From assembly GCA_030180075.1 (NCBI GenBank), contig JASNJN010000100.1, forward strand, positions 1 to 27,125: 27,125 nucleotides of DNA, read 5' to 3'. The notes beneath the pieces are model-generated. The model did not search any database and had not been told where the DNA came from. It saw nothing but the letters and a program-made list of their open reading frames with translations. Numbering within the stretch: the first letter of the stretch is position 1; the number at the start of each line of letters is the position of its first letter. Origin of the DNA: Mikrocytos mackini. Lineage: Eukaryota > Endomyxa > Ascetosporea > Mikrocytida > Mikrocytiidae. Position numbers and translations under genes: made by a program. Below are positions 19,908 through 27,125 of this stretch, piece after piece.

Positions 19908-19926
19908 CTACACTACATCCCCTTTT
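19908..19926 (-). repeat. Candidate polypurine tract and LTR start, minus strand
   Basis: Read on the minus strand this is AAAAGGGGA followed by TGTAGTGTAGGG. It shares GGGGATGTAGTG with the candidate LTR at 253 and has the same tract-then-TGT layout. The LTR would run toward lower coordinates; its other end was not identified. Confidence 0.3.
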
Positions 19927-20534
19927 AACCTATAATATTCCCGTATGCCAATGGCGTGTTGTGTGACGGCTTTTTAAAGGTGTATATAGTCCAAGGATTT
20001 ACCTCTATTGTCCCTGAGAGTGTGTTCTTAAGGATGGTGCTGTAGAAGATTTAAGAGTTCAGCATACTAACTTCTAATACAGGGTGGTTGTCAGTTTCTT
20101 TTTTTTTGTGTTGTTGTGAAGTAATTCTGAGATTTCCGCAAGCTACTAGTACCAGTGTGTATTTAGAAGAGTTGGAATGAATGAATAGCTTTAAAACGGG
20201 CTGTATCTTGCTTTTCAGGCACATCTTGTTTTAGAAATTTAAAATTTTGAAAACAGATTTTTCTGTTTATCACAACTACGGGCACCACCATTTGCTTAGC
20301 CTTTTCGTATTACTCATACACACTTTCAAAAACATTTTACGTTTGCCAAATAAATTTTATTGGTCTTACAAAACATTTTTGAAAATGGAAGGCATATTTC
20401 ACCTTTATCAATGAGTTTGTTAACTGGGGCGGCACATACACCAATGTAAACATAACATTGTTATATGTACCGACTTATACAATAAATCGGGCTGTTAATT
20501 TGATTTATTTTTTATAAAACATAACAATTTTAGG

Positions 20535-20878
20535 AAGAGGGCGTTTGTTGCGCTTATTCAGTCGTGGTCAAACACTATCTACCCATATGGATACCTAACT
20601 CAGGTTTACGACCACGACAGTACCGTGAACCCTGCTCTGTATATAGCATTAGCTGTGTTACCCGAGACAGGACGGTTTTGGCATGCCACTCATATTTGGT
20701 GGTTTCGGACCCTTTATTACTTGTTCCCTTCAGCTGGTTGTTGTCTACGTGGGAACATTGGAAATTGGCCCCTGCACAGTAGTTTACTATGGCAACCATT
20801 ATTCGGAGGTTTCTCCGACCCAACAATCCGCCCTGATCTTTCCGCAGTCATACCGTGCGTTACTAAACCAGGAGTTAC
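20535..20878. other. GC-rich block of unlike composition
   Basis: Two 60-base lines inside the block (20581-20640 and 20701-20760) contain 30 and 28 G+C, against 14 in 20461-20520. Long frames are open in several directions, as expected from the composition, and none gave a recognisable protein. The right side abuts the integrase-like frame beginning about 20867. A 9-bp perfect inverted repeat lies at its left end. Confidence 0.5.
20561..20618. repeat. GTCGTGGTC inverted repeat
   Basis: GTCGTGGTC (20561-20569) and GACCACGAC (20610-20618) are perfect inverted copies, with AAAC/GTTT pairing just inside. The 40-base loop does not fold as a tRNA: the stem is too long and there is no standard T-loop. 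Confidence 0.5.
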
Positions 20879-21595
20879 ATATGGGGTCCTTTTGAAACCC
20901 ATGAGTTTAACAAGCCAGGAAAAGGCTATGTTATCACGTTCACAGACTTATTCAGCAGATTCTCACGCTTAAGGTTCTTTGAACAAATTTCAGGAGCGGA
21001 AGTTATAGAATCTTTCAAGGAATGCTGGCTAGAGCATTTCCCAAATCCTAAAACATTTTTAAGTGACCAAGGAAGTCAATATACTTCTGATCGTTTTAAG
21101 GATTTTTTGAGGGAAGAAAACATAAAAGCAAGACATTCAACGGCTTATAACCCCACTGGTAACAGCCTGTCAGAAAGACTTAACGTTTTTATAGGAAATG
21201 GACTTAGAATTTTCAAAAATAAGAAGTTGGGAATTAAGGAAGCATTACAAAGAGTTGAAAATGCTTACAACTACAGTTACAACCGAAATTTAGATTCTAC
21301 ACCTGTTTCGATACAACTGGGTTACAATCCCATTGATCCTTTAAAAAGAAAAGAAGAGAATGATTTACAAAAGATTTATGAACACGTTAAACAGGCAGGA
21401 GAAAAGGAAATCCAACTACGAAATAAAAAGAGAGTAAAGTTGAATGAATACCAAATTGGAGAATACATCCTTCTGCGGAACTTGGAACAAGGCAAACTAG
21501 CGCCTAAGTGGAAAGGACCATTTGAAATACTTGCTACTACAGTGAACTCTGAAGGTTTGGCCGGTTTTTGTCCCAAAATGCCTTGGACTGGCTAA
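20867..21595 (+). pseudogene. Ty3/gypsy-type integrase, truncated at both ends
   Basis: The open frame encodes an integrase catalytic core of the DDE type: ITFTDLFSRF with Asp at 20945-20947, TFLSDQGSQY with Asp at 21065-21067, and NSLSER with Glu at 21173-21175. The last two are separated by exactly 35 residues, the retroviral/retrotransposon D,D(35)E signature. A C-terminal beta-domain pattern (NEYQIGEYILL, APKWKGPFEIL) follows. Upstream, the zinc-binding N-terminal domain, RNase H and reverse transcriptase are missing and a GC-rich block begins. Downstream the frame runs into an unrelated insert from about 21540 and stops at 21593. The natural tail resumes at 22081. The catalytic residues are intact, but the gene is broken. 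Confidence 0.85.
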
Positions 21596-22085
21596 GATTA
21601 GAGTGACTAAGACATCTAAATTCCCTTTATATATTTTGGTAACAAAATCTCAATTTGTTGTTTTCCAAGGGGGATCCTTGGTTGTATCATCCATTCAGGA
21701 AAATCATATAAAACCTATTTATAATGTCTATTTTCATCTATAAACAACGAATGGTGAATTTTAAATACAAGTAAAACCACGGGGAAACGTTTTAACCACA
21801 TAGTTCGGTTAAAAATGGGGATAAACAAAATTTTCAGGTATTTCAAAATTATTTTGTAATTTGACTAACACTAGAATGTTGTCCACCTGAAGAAACTAAC
21901 AAAACAATATATTGGCGATTGATTTGGGGTAAATTCAATATTTTCACGATCCTGTATCATTTTCAGAGACCCAGAAGCACTTAAACAGTAAAATATTTTT
22001 AATTAAATTGGACCAAACCCCCTAAAAACCGGCTAAGAATGGAGCGACTAAGTCTTGAAATTGGCTAAACCTTCGTAGTTTACTG
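21540..22085. mobile_element. Insert in the integrase gene with inverted ends, left copy
   Basis: The left end (GAAGGTTTGGCCGGTTTTTG) is matched by the inverted right end (reverse complement GAAGGTTTAGCCAATTTC), and both sit directly against integrase coding sequence. A second, inverted copy is at 23006-23548. There is no ORF of note, so it is non-autonomous. Exact ends and target duplication are uncertain because the bases outside GAAGG are also similar (AGTGAACT and AGTAAACT). Confidence 0.65.
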
Positions 22086-22230
22086 TAAGAGCAAAGGGGA
22101 CGTACTTAAGATTAGACAGATGAATAAGGAGATTTGGGTAAATAAGAAAAGAGTAAAACCCTATCTGCTTAATTTACTTAACACAAGTACACCTTTAGAA
22201 GAAAGAGAAAAAGATAGAGAGGCAGACTGA
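22081..22230 (+). pseudogene. Integrase C-terminal tail, left arm
   Basis: The frame beginning YCKSKGDVLKIRQMNKEIWV and including NKKRVKPYL is the usual end of Ty3/gypsy integrases, where a strand of the form LKI...IWVN...RVKPY closes the C-terminal domain. It ends at a TGA (22228-22230). It is in a different frame from the integrase core and separated from it by the insert at about 21540-22085. Confidence 0.75.
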
Positions 22231-22306
22231 CGTGCCTTGTAGCCGCGTCAAGAGGATCTTGTTAATAAATAAATATAGAAATTAAATTCTTACAAAAATA
22301 TTAGAC

Positions 22307-22441
22307 ATGTTTAAACGAGACAGTAGCGGGCCTTACAAAAAGGCTAAGTACTATAATCAACGTGCAGAGCACGTCAATTTTACGTCTTTAGATAGGTTAT
22401 TAATAACGAGCAGAACGGATCACACATACAAAATACTTTAA
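22307..22441 (+). CDS. Short ORF downstream of the integrase tail, 44 aa, doubtful
   Basis: The ATG at 22307 opens MFKRDSSGPYKKAKYYNQ and ends at TAA 22439-22441. It lies in the near-identical part of the palindrome, so an intact mirror copy exists on the minus strand of the right arm. It could be the start of another retrotransposon ORF (a gag-like N-terminus) or chance. Confidence 0.2.
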   Translation: MFKRDSSGPYKKAKYYNQRAEHVNFTSLDRLLITSRTDHTYKIL

Positions 22442-22860
22442 AAGCAATACATCAATCTAAATATAATTCAGATTTTTCTGCATTTTATATTTGTGTTCTT
22501 TTCATAATAATAATGATGTAGTTTTGTCATCTTCATTTATATTTCATATTGGACAAATAGCTTTGGAATACTACAAGAGTGCAATTCCCAGATTCCGACC
22601 TTATCTCTTGTATTCTTTGTTCATGAATTATAAGATTGATGTATTGCTTTTAAAGTATTTTGTATGTGTGATCCGTTCTGCTCGTTATTAATAACCTATC
22701 TAAAGACGTAAAATTGACGTGCTCTGCACGTTGATTATAGTACTTAGCCTTTTTGTAAGGCCCGCTACTGTCTCGTTTAAACATGTCTAATATTTTTGTA
22801 AGAATTTAATTTCTATATTTATTTATTAACAAGATCCTCTTGACGCGGCTACAAGGCACG

Positions 22861-23010
22861 TCAGTCTGCCTCTCTATCTTTTTCTCTTTCTTCTAAAGGT
22901 GTACTTGTGTTAAGTAAATTAAGCAGATAGGGTTTTACTCTTTTCTTATTTACCCAAATCTCCTTATTCATCTGTCTAATCTTAAGTACGTCCCCTTTGC
23001 TCTTACAGTA
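22861..23010 (-). pseudogene. Integrase C-terminal tail, inverted right arm
   Basis: The reverse complement of 22081-22230, with the same length and an intact reading frame including the RVKPYL pattern. No integrase core follows it: beyond it lies the second copy of the insert, then unrelated sequence. Confidence 0.75.
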
Positions 23011-23548
23011 AACTACGAAGGTTTAGCCAATTTCAAGACTTAGTCGCTCCATTCTTAGTCGATTATTAGGGAGTTTAGGCCAATTTAATTAAAAATATTT
23101 TAATGTTTAAGTATGTCTAGGGCTGTGAAAATGCTACAGGATCATGAAAATATTGAATTTGCCCCTAACTAACGGTGTATATATTGTTTTATTAAGTTTT
23201 TTTAATGGGCAATATTATAGTGTGGGTCCAATTACAAAATAATTTTGAAATACCTGGAAATTGGGTTTCCCATTCTTTAATGGAACACTGTATTTAAAAC
23301 GTTTCCCCGTGATTTTACTTATATTTAAAATTCATTATTTGCGCTTTACAGATGAAATAGGAATTATCAATAGGTTTAATATTATATTTTTTATGTATGA
23401 TAAAACAAATAGTTCCCTTTGGAAAACAACCAATTGAGATTTCATTTTCAAAATATATAAAGAGTTTTTTAAGTGTCTAATCACTAGAAACTTAGCCAAC
23501 TCAAGACATTTTGGACAAAAACCGGCTAAACCTTTAAAGTTTATTATA
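23006..23548. mobile_element. Inverted right copy of the integrase insert
   Basis: Homologous to 21540-22085 in inverse orientation. The inner end (next to the integrase tail) is identical for about 70 bases, while the rest shows frequent substitutions and small indels. The outer end is CGGCTAAACCTTTAAAGTTT, matching the GGCCAAACCTTCAGAGTTCA of the other copy. Confidence 0.65.
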
Positions 23549-24349
23549 CCGAATTTGTCAAAAGACTAAAAATATTTTCTAATGAATTTAAATTGGGTGT
23601 TTTTATTTGTTAAGTGAGATCTTCTACATTATTCGTTGAAAGAATTCTCGTAAAAGTTCTGATGTATTAATGCTAACATTATCCAATTGTCAGATAAAAT
23701 CATGGTTTAGAAAATCTAGTCTGACTAATGGTAACACTTCTTAAGAAATTAAATTTTGTACCTGTTGGCATTATAGTTTCCTTTCAATTCAACATATGTC
23801 AGACGCCCCTCATAAAATGTGTCGTTTTGTTTCAAAATGAATCCCCTTTAAAATTTGAAAATATATCTTAAAGTTATGATCAACTCGTCATGTTTATGAT
23901 ATTTTGTTTCCGTTATCATTTCTATCTTAAATACTGATACAATTTCCGCTTAAAATGGACCCAAAGTAACAAGTTCTGTAGATCTTCATAAATGGTATTG
24001 CTTTGCCAAATTTAATTTTCGAGCAAGTTTAATTTACGAAGGCAATTTGGGGGAACAATGAACCATTTTATTAGTTGTTGAGTATCTTTCACTTCCGAGC
24101 TGTTTGTTTTCTTTATATAGAGGCAGATATAGTTATTGGAGTTCGTCACTTTGGTAGGGAAACCTTCATTACATTTTACACAGATTATGGTATTGAATTT
24201 GTTAATTCCGCTTTCAATTTTCATAATCTGTGTTAAATGATCTTTTTCATCTTTTGTTGTGTTAATTCGCTGAATAAACAGATTCTTTTTAAAACTTATT
24301 TTTATTTTTATATTTCTTTTCTTGTATGAAGGTAACAGGGGTTAGCCAA
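23549..24349. other. AT-rich intergenic region
   Basis: No convincing gene. A 70-codon minus-strand ORF (24012-24224) with one CxxC pair has no recognisable family. The region contains one stray transposon terminus at 23818. Confidence 0.4.
23818..23862 (+). repeat. Stray TGTGTCGTTTTG terminus
   Basis: TGTGTCGTTTTGTTTCAA at 23818 is identical to the left end of the nested element at 25477 and to the inverted right end at 25716. Similarity to that right end continues through GAAAAT near 23860. A convincing partner end was not found, so this is a decayed or partial copy. Confidence 0.6.
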
Positions 24350-24692
24350 GTATCAAGGTACATACCGAAGAAAACTGGAAAAAAGTGAACTCTAAAATTT
24401 CCGAATTTTTCGAAAAAAAATTTTCTACATATTAAAAACCTAAAAACAAAACAAAAAGCAAGGAACTTTTTCGAAAATACAATAAATTTTTAATTTTCAC
24501 TTTTATCGTAGGGGTAATATATTTAAAATGACCTCCAAAACAACTATTTTTTGATGAAAATTGTATTTTCGAAAAAGTTCCTTGCTTTTTGTTTTGTTTT
24601 TAGGTTTTTAATATGTAGAAAAATTTTTTTCGAAAAATTCGGAAATTTTAGAGTTCACTTTTTCCAGTTTTCTTCGGTATGTGTATCAAGGT
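24350..24692. mobile_element. Foldback MITE with 10-bp target duplication
   Basis: The element spans 24360-24682 (323 bp) and is flanked by perfect direct repeats GTATCAAGGT at 24350-24359 and 24683-24692. Its arms (about 24360-24483 and 24560-24682) are near-perfect inverted copies beginning ACATACCGAAGAAAACTGG and including CTAAAATTTCCGAATTTTT. The unique centre is about 75 bp and contains TATCGTAGGGGTAATAT. There is no ORF. Long inverted repeats with a 9-10 bp duplication are typical of Mutator-like (MULE) derivatives, so that is the likeliest source of its transposase. A relative lies at 25318-26257. Confidence 0.9.
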
Positions 24693-24800
24693 CTGGGATA
24701 GAATCATAATAATGATGCCCTTTCCTCAATAAATTAATTCTTATTTTCGCATTTGGGTTTATAATTTGTGCTAGCCGGGTCCCTACAAACAAATGTAGCG

Positions 24801-25040
24801 TTAGATCCATGGAAAACAACATGAGTGAATAGCGACGTAGTCAGCCCTAACTCCCTGTTTTTCCATTTCACTGATATAAACGTCAAAATCTCCCAAAATA
24901 TCCTTTTTAAGTTGCTCTTTGTATTTTTTAACATACTCGGTCGTTTGCCGTCTAAGTTGGGAATGAAGGTCTTGTGAACAATATAATTGATCAGAAACCG
25001 CTTTAAAAAAGTTGTCACCGTCTTTAAGTATTCTATTCAT
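24801..25040 (-). pseudogene. OTU-type cysteine protease fragment
   Basis: The 79-aa ORF starts at an ATG preceded by an AATTTTTAATTTTTAAG leader. It has the opening of an OTU deubiquitinase domain: DGDNFFKAVSDQLY at 7-20 (family pattern DGNCLFRAVSDQLY), a conserved LR near 28-29, then a YISEMEKQGVRADYVAIH segment resembling the family's Y...M...G.WADYVAI. The catalytic Cys position is Asn10 and the usual Trp is Arg64. The domain is cut short by a stop, and a neighbouring frame stays open past it. An inactive pseudogene is the likeliest reading; an inactive OTU-like protein is possible. Confidence 0.6.
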
Positions 25041-25476
25041 ACTTAAAAATTAAAAATTGAAAAAAATGAGGCCCCTTCGCATTTCTGCAGGTTACTTTTC
25101 AAGTTATATAATAACGATGAAATGCTAATCTGCGAGCCCAAAATGATTGCCGATAAGTATGCCAATGAAGGAAGACAGGTAATCATTTTTGAAGTAATGT
25201 TGCGATTTCTCTATAATACCAGCTCAATTTACCATATAAATACATTATATGTTGTTGATGCAATATTGGGATTTAATAGAGACGCTTACCTACCTTTTTT
25301 TGGCCGCCATATCAAAAACATGTCGAACAAATCTGGAAAAGTGTACTCTAAAATTTCCGAATTTTTACAAAAAAAATTTTTTACGTATCAAAAGCTTAAA
25401 AATAAAACAAAAAGCATGGAACTTTAAAAAAATAAAATTTTTATTTAATTTTAACTCTTATCGTAGGGGTAATATA

Positions 25477-25716
25477 TGTGTCGTTTTGTTTCAAGATGAG
25501 TCCTTTTCATGAAAATAATATTCGTGTTGTTAGAATGAAAGAATATGTTTATAAACGTTTTTAACAAACGAAATTCAATACACACAAATTCAAATGTATA
25601 TATTTATGGTATAAATGAAAACGGAAAAAAAATAATATAAACATGATGGGTTGATCGTCAGTTTAAGGCGGATTTTCAAATTTCAAAAAGGACCCATCTT
25701 GAAACAAAACGACACA
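25477..25716. mobile_element. Nested MITE with TGTGTCG ends and TA duplication
   Basis: The 240-bp element has roughly 30-bp inverted ends starting TGTGTCGTTTTGTTTCAAGATG, flanked by TA on each side (25475-25476 and 25717-25718). Removing it with one TA gives TAATATATGTAAAA, which aligns base for base with TAATATATTTAAAA in the uninterrupted relative at 24517-24530. That supports TA duplication of the Tc1/mariner type. There is no ORF. Confidence 0.8.
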
Positions 25717-25818
25717 TATGTAAAATTAGCTCCACGACCACAATTTTTGATAAAAATTTTATTTTTTTNAAGTTCCATGCTTTTTGTTTTATTTTTAAGC
25801 TTTTGATACGTAAAAAAT

Positions 25819-26205
25819 TGACCTCAACTTCATTTTTCCTGAAATTCTTACACTTTCCCTAAAATTATTTTGTTTTGAATAACTAATTACAGAATTTTAC
25901 ATGTTATGATTTGAAATTTATACCATATATGTGCAGGGTGATTATTTAACTGAAAATATAGTTTTTTCTTGGAATTTCTGTTTGTTTTTGCACCAATTTA
26001 TAAAGTAATGAAAATATCTAGACCTGATTTTGTCAAAGTGTTGTTGGCAATTTTTGAAAAACCATCATAATTCATCTAAAATTAAATATAATTGAATTGG
26101 CGGATAAATTCAATTTGAAAATTTTGTTAATATAATTTATTAAATTAAAAAACGGCAAAAATTCAGGAAAAATGCAACTTTTTCAGGCAAAATGAATTTC
26201 AATCT
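25819..26205. mobile_element. Second nested insert, about 390 bp
   Basis: It breaks the right arm of the outer foldback between TACGTAAAAAATT and AAATTCGG. Its two ends carry related inverted sequence: AACTTCATTTTTCCTGAA near 25826 and, inverted near 26160-26180, AGTTGCATTTTTCCTGAA. The precise limits and target duplication are unclear in the A/T-rich junctions. There is no ORF. Confidence 0.55.
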
Positions 26206-26442
26206 AAAAAATTCGGAAATTTTAGAGTACACTTTTTTCCAGATTTGTTCGACATGTTACTTTATCGGATGTTGTTTCTAAGACCATTTAGCTTATATTT
26301 AGTCGAAATAATATCCACTTATAGGTGGATTTATAGTGTAATTTCAAGATTTATGTAGAATAACGAATCAAGATTGTAAAGTGCGTGTAATAAATTATAA
26401 ACATAGTCAAGTTCAAAAATTAAAAAATTAAACTTAATTAAC

Positions 26443-26955
26443 TTATGGAGTATTAAATTTCATCTTTAATCTATGTTCAATTTGTTTTACTGAAATCCTA
26501 TTCTTTCTTCCTTCTGAAAGAAATTTTGCACTCGAAAAGATACGTTCCAGTTCCCCATTTGAGACTATATACGTTTTAAAGACAGTTGCTATTCTTCTAA
26601 GAAGTTTAAAACTGTCATTATATCTCCAGTAATTTGTAAATGTCTTTTTAGATGTTGTCACCATGTATCTGTCTATTTCTTCTTCTAAATTGTCGTCATG
26701 TTTACTAACTTCACTTTCTTTTCGAACAAACATTGAATCCATAATCTGTACGTCGTTTGAATTCAGAACATCACTATATTGATTTCCAATTTCGCTTCCT
26801 TCGTCCTCTAGATTATCATCTTCTATTTCTAGCTCTTTATCAATTTCGTCTTGTATACATTCTGTAGGACTTAGTTTTAGAGAATCAGTTTCATTTGATT
26901 CATCACTTTCCCGCAATTGCATGAGTTTGTCGGTATGTACATATTCCTTTTTCAT
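26443..26955 (-). pseudogene. hAT transposase, C-terminal dimerisation domain only
   Basis: The 170-aa ORF ends in a hAT-family C-terminal dimerisation domain (about 91-166): EEEIDRYM, the NYWRYN segment corresponding to the family's WW, LLRRIATVF, and the diagnostic ELERIFSSAKFLSEGRKNR. The first 90 residues are acidic and low in complexity. The zinc-finger and RNase H-like catalytic parts are absent, because the 3' end of a kinase gene lies 72 bp upstream. It is therefore a transposase fragment, or a small protein domesticated from one. The ATG at 26955 is the first available but probably not the ancestral start. Confidence 0.75.
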
Positions 26956-27027
26956 CGGCTCTCTTTTGAGTACACAGTTTGGGAGTCTGAAATTATTTAT
27001 TAATGCTTCGTTGTGGTTAAAGCACGA

Positions 27028-27125
27028 TTAGAAGCTGTCAAAAAATCCATGTTTCAAACAATGTTCTGCGCTCGGTCTAGCAATAGGATCTGAACAAAGC
27101 ATTTTCTTTATCAAGTCAGCAGCAT
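27028..27125 (-). CDS. Protein kinase, C-terminal end (partial)
   Basis: The last 31 codons of a gene running out of the window. The peptide reads ADLIKKMLCSDPIARPSAEH followed by CLKHGFFDSF and a TAA (27028-27030). This is subdomain XI of a eukaryotic protein kinase: the DLI..ML..DP..RPSA pattern with its invariant Arg, then the final H.FF helix. The gene ends soon after, so no C-terminal extension follows the catalytic domain. The subfamily cannot be set from this piece. Confidence 0.85.
   Translation of the reverse strand, partial: AADLIKKMLCSDPIARPSAEHCLKHGFFDSF

Larger units (their letters stand above)
18138..20530. other. Gene-poor, repeat-bearing region
   Basis: No convincing gene is present. 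It holds a stray TAGAGTTTGCAAT terminus (18351), palindromes at 18370-18425 and 18909-18966, a weak minus-strand ORF (19282-19488), and a minus-strand purine-tract/TGT signature near 19917. The short minus-strand ORF at 18445-18654 encodes only a Ser/Asn/Arg-rich peptide and is not supported as a gene. Confidence 0.5.
21540..23548. repeat. Two-kilobase palindrome
   Basis: The left half (21540-22470) recurs inverted at 22624-23548 around a 153-bp unique centre (22471-22623). From about 22043 to 22458 the arms pair at a constant coordinate sum (45091) and appear essentially identical. Farther out, the arms clearly match but with many differences and indels. The outer limit on both sides is the end of the integrase insert, after which no similarity is seen. 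Confidence 0.85.
25318..26257. mobile_element. Second foldback element, split by two insertions
   Basis: The ends ACATGTCGAACAAATCTGG (25318) and its reverse complement (ending 26257) enclose a copy of the same family as 24360-24682. They share GGAAAAGTG-ACTCTAAAA, the AAAACAAAAAGCA arm segment and the TATCGTAGGGGTAATAT centre. Removing the inserts at 25477-25716 and about 25819-26205 leaves about 311 bp, close to the 323 bp of the intact copy. No target duplication is apparent. One ambiguous base (N) lies at 25769. Confidence 0.8.

Noticed and set aside
20561-20625. Possible tRNA in the GC-rich block
   Set aside because: The 9-bp closing stem, absence of D- and T-loop consensus and unpaired interior do not fit a tRNA.
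23940-23977. Possible partner end for the stray terminus at 23818
   Set aside because: Similarity is limited to a few short blocks and cannot be distinguished from chance.
24012-24224. 70-codon minus-strand ORF with one CxxC
   Set aside because: No family, no leader motif and no supporting context.
25122-25427. 101-codon plus-strand ORF upstream of and into the second foldback
   Set aside because: Its 3' third is transposon terminal sequence and the rest matches nothing recognised.

Overview
The window looks like nuclear DNA of a compact, AT-rich unicellular eukaryote, most probably a microsporidian. The genes carry no visible introns, sit close together, and several have AAATTT-type or related A/T motifs just upstream of the ATG, a known microsporidian start-site signal. 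The species cannot be named from the sequence; a transposon-rich microsporidian fits best.

The layout has three parts. Positions 1-2100 are transposon debris: a possible 3' end of an LTR retrotransposon, an inverted pair of CAGCCACA-rich repeats, and a roughly 1-kb element bounded by TAGAGTTTGCAAT inverted ends. Positions 2344-18137 are a gene block: a small putative secreted protein (+), a RecQ/BLM-type helicase (+), a large unrecognised beta-rich protein (-), chaperonin subunit CCT7/eta (+), a 1015-residue helical protein with an N-terminal Cys cluster (-), an ER Hsp70 (BiP) with a DEDL C-terminus (-), ribosomal protein eS24 (-) and a second putative secreted protein (-). The clearly conserved genes are housekeeping genes for DNA repair, cytosolic and ER protein folding, and translation.

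Positions 18138-27125 are a transposon graveyard. It holds palindromes, a GC-rich block of unlike composition, a Ty3/gypsy-type integrase with intact D,D(35)E spacing that is broken by a roughly 540-bp insert, and a 2-kb palindrome whose inner arms are almost identical while its outer arms are clearly diverged. Further right are a 323-bp foldback element with a perfect 10-bp target duplication, a second copy of that foldback split by two further insertions (three layers of nesting), an OTU-protease fragment lacking its catalytic Cys, and the C-terminal domain of a hAT transposase. The window ends in the last 31 codons of a protein kinase gene on the minus strand.

No tRNA, rRNA or CRISPR array was recognised. 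The most notable material is the pair of related foldback elements, whose nesting can be reconstructed from the sequence alone, and the palindrome with its sharp change in arm identity.
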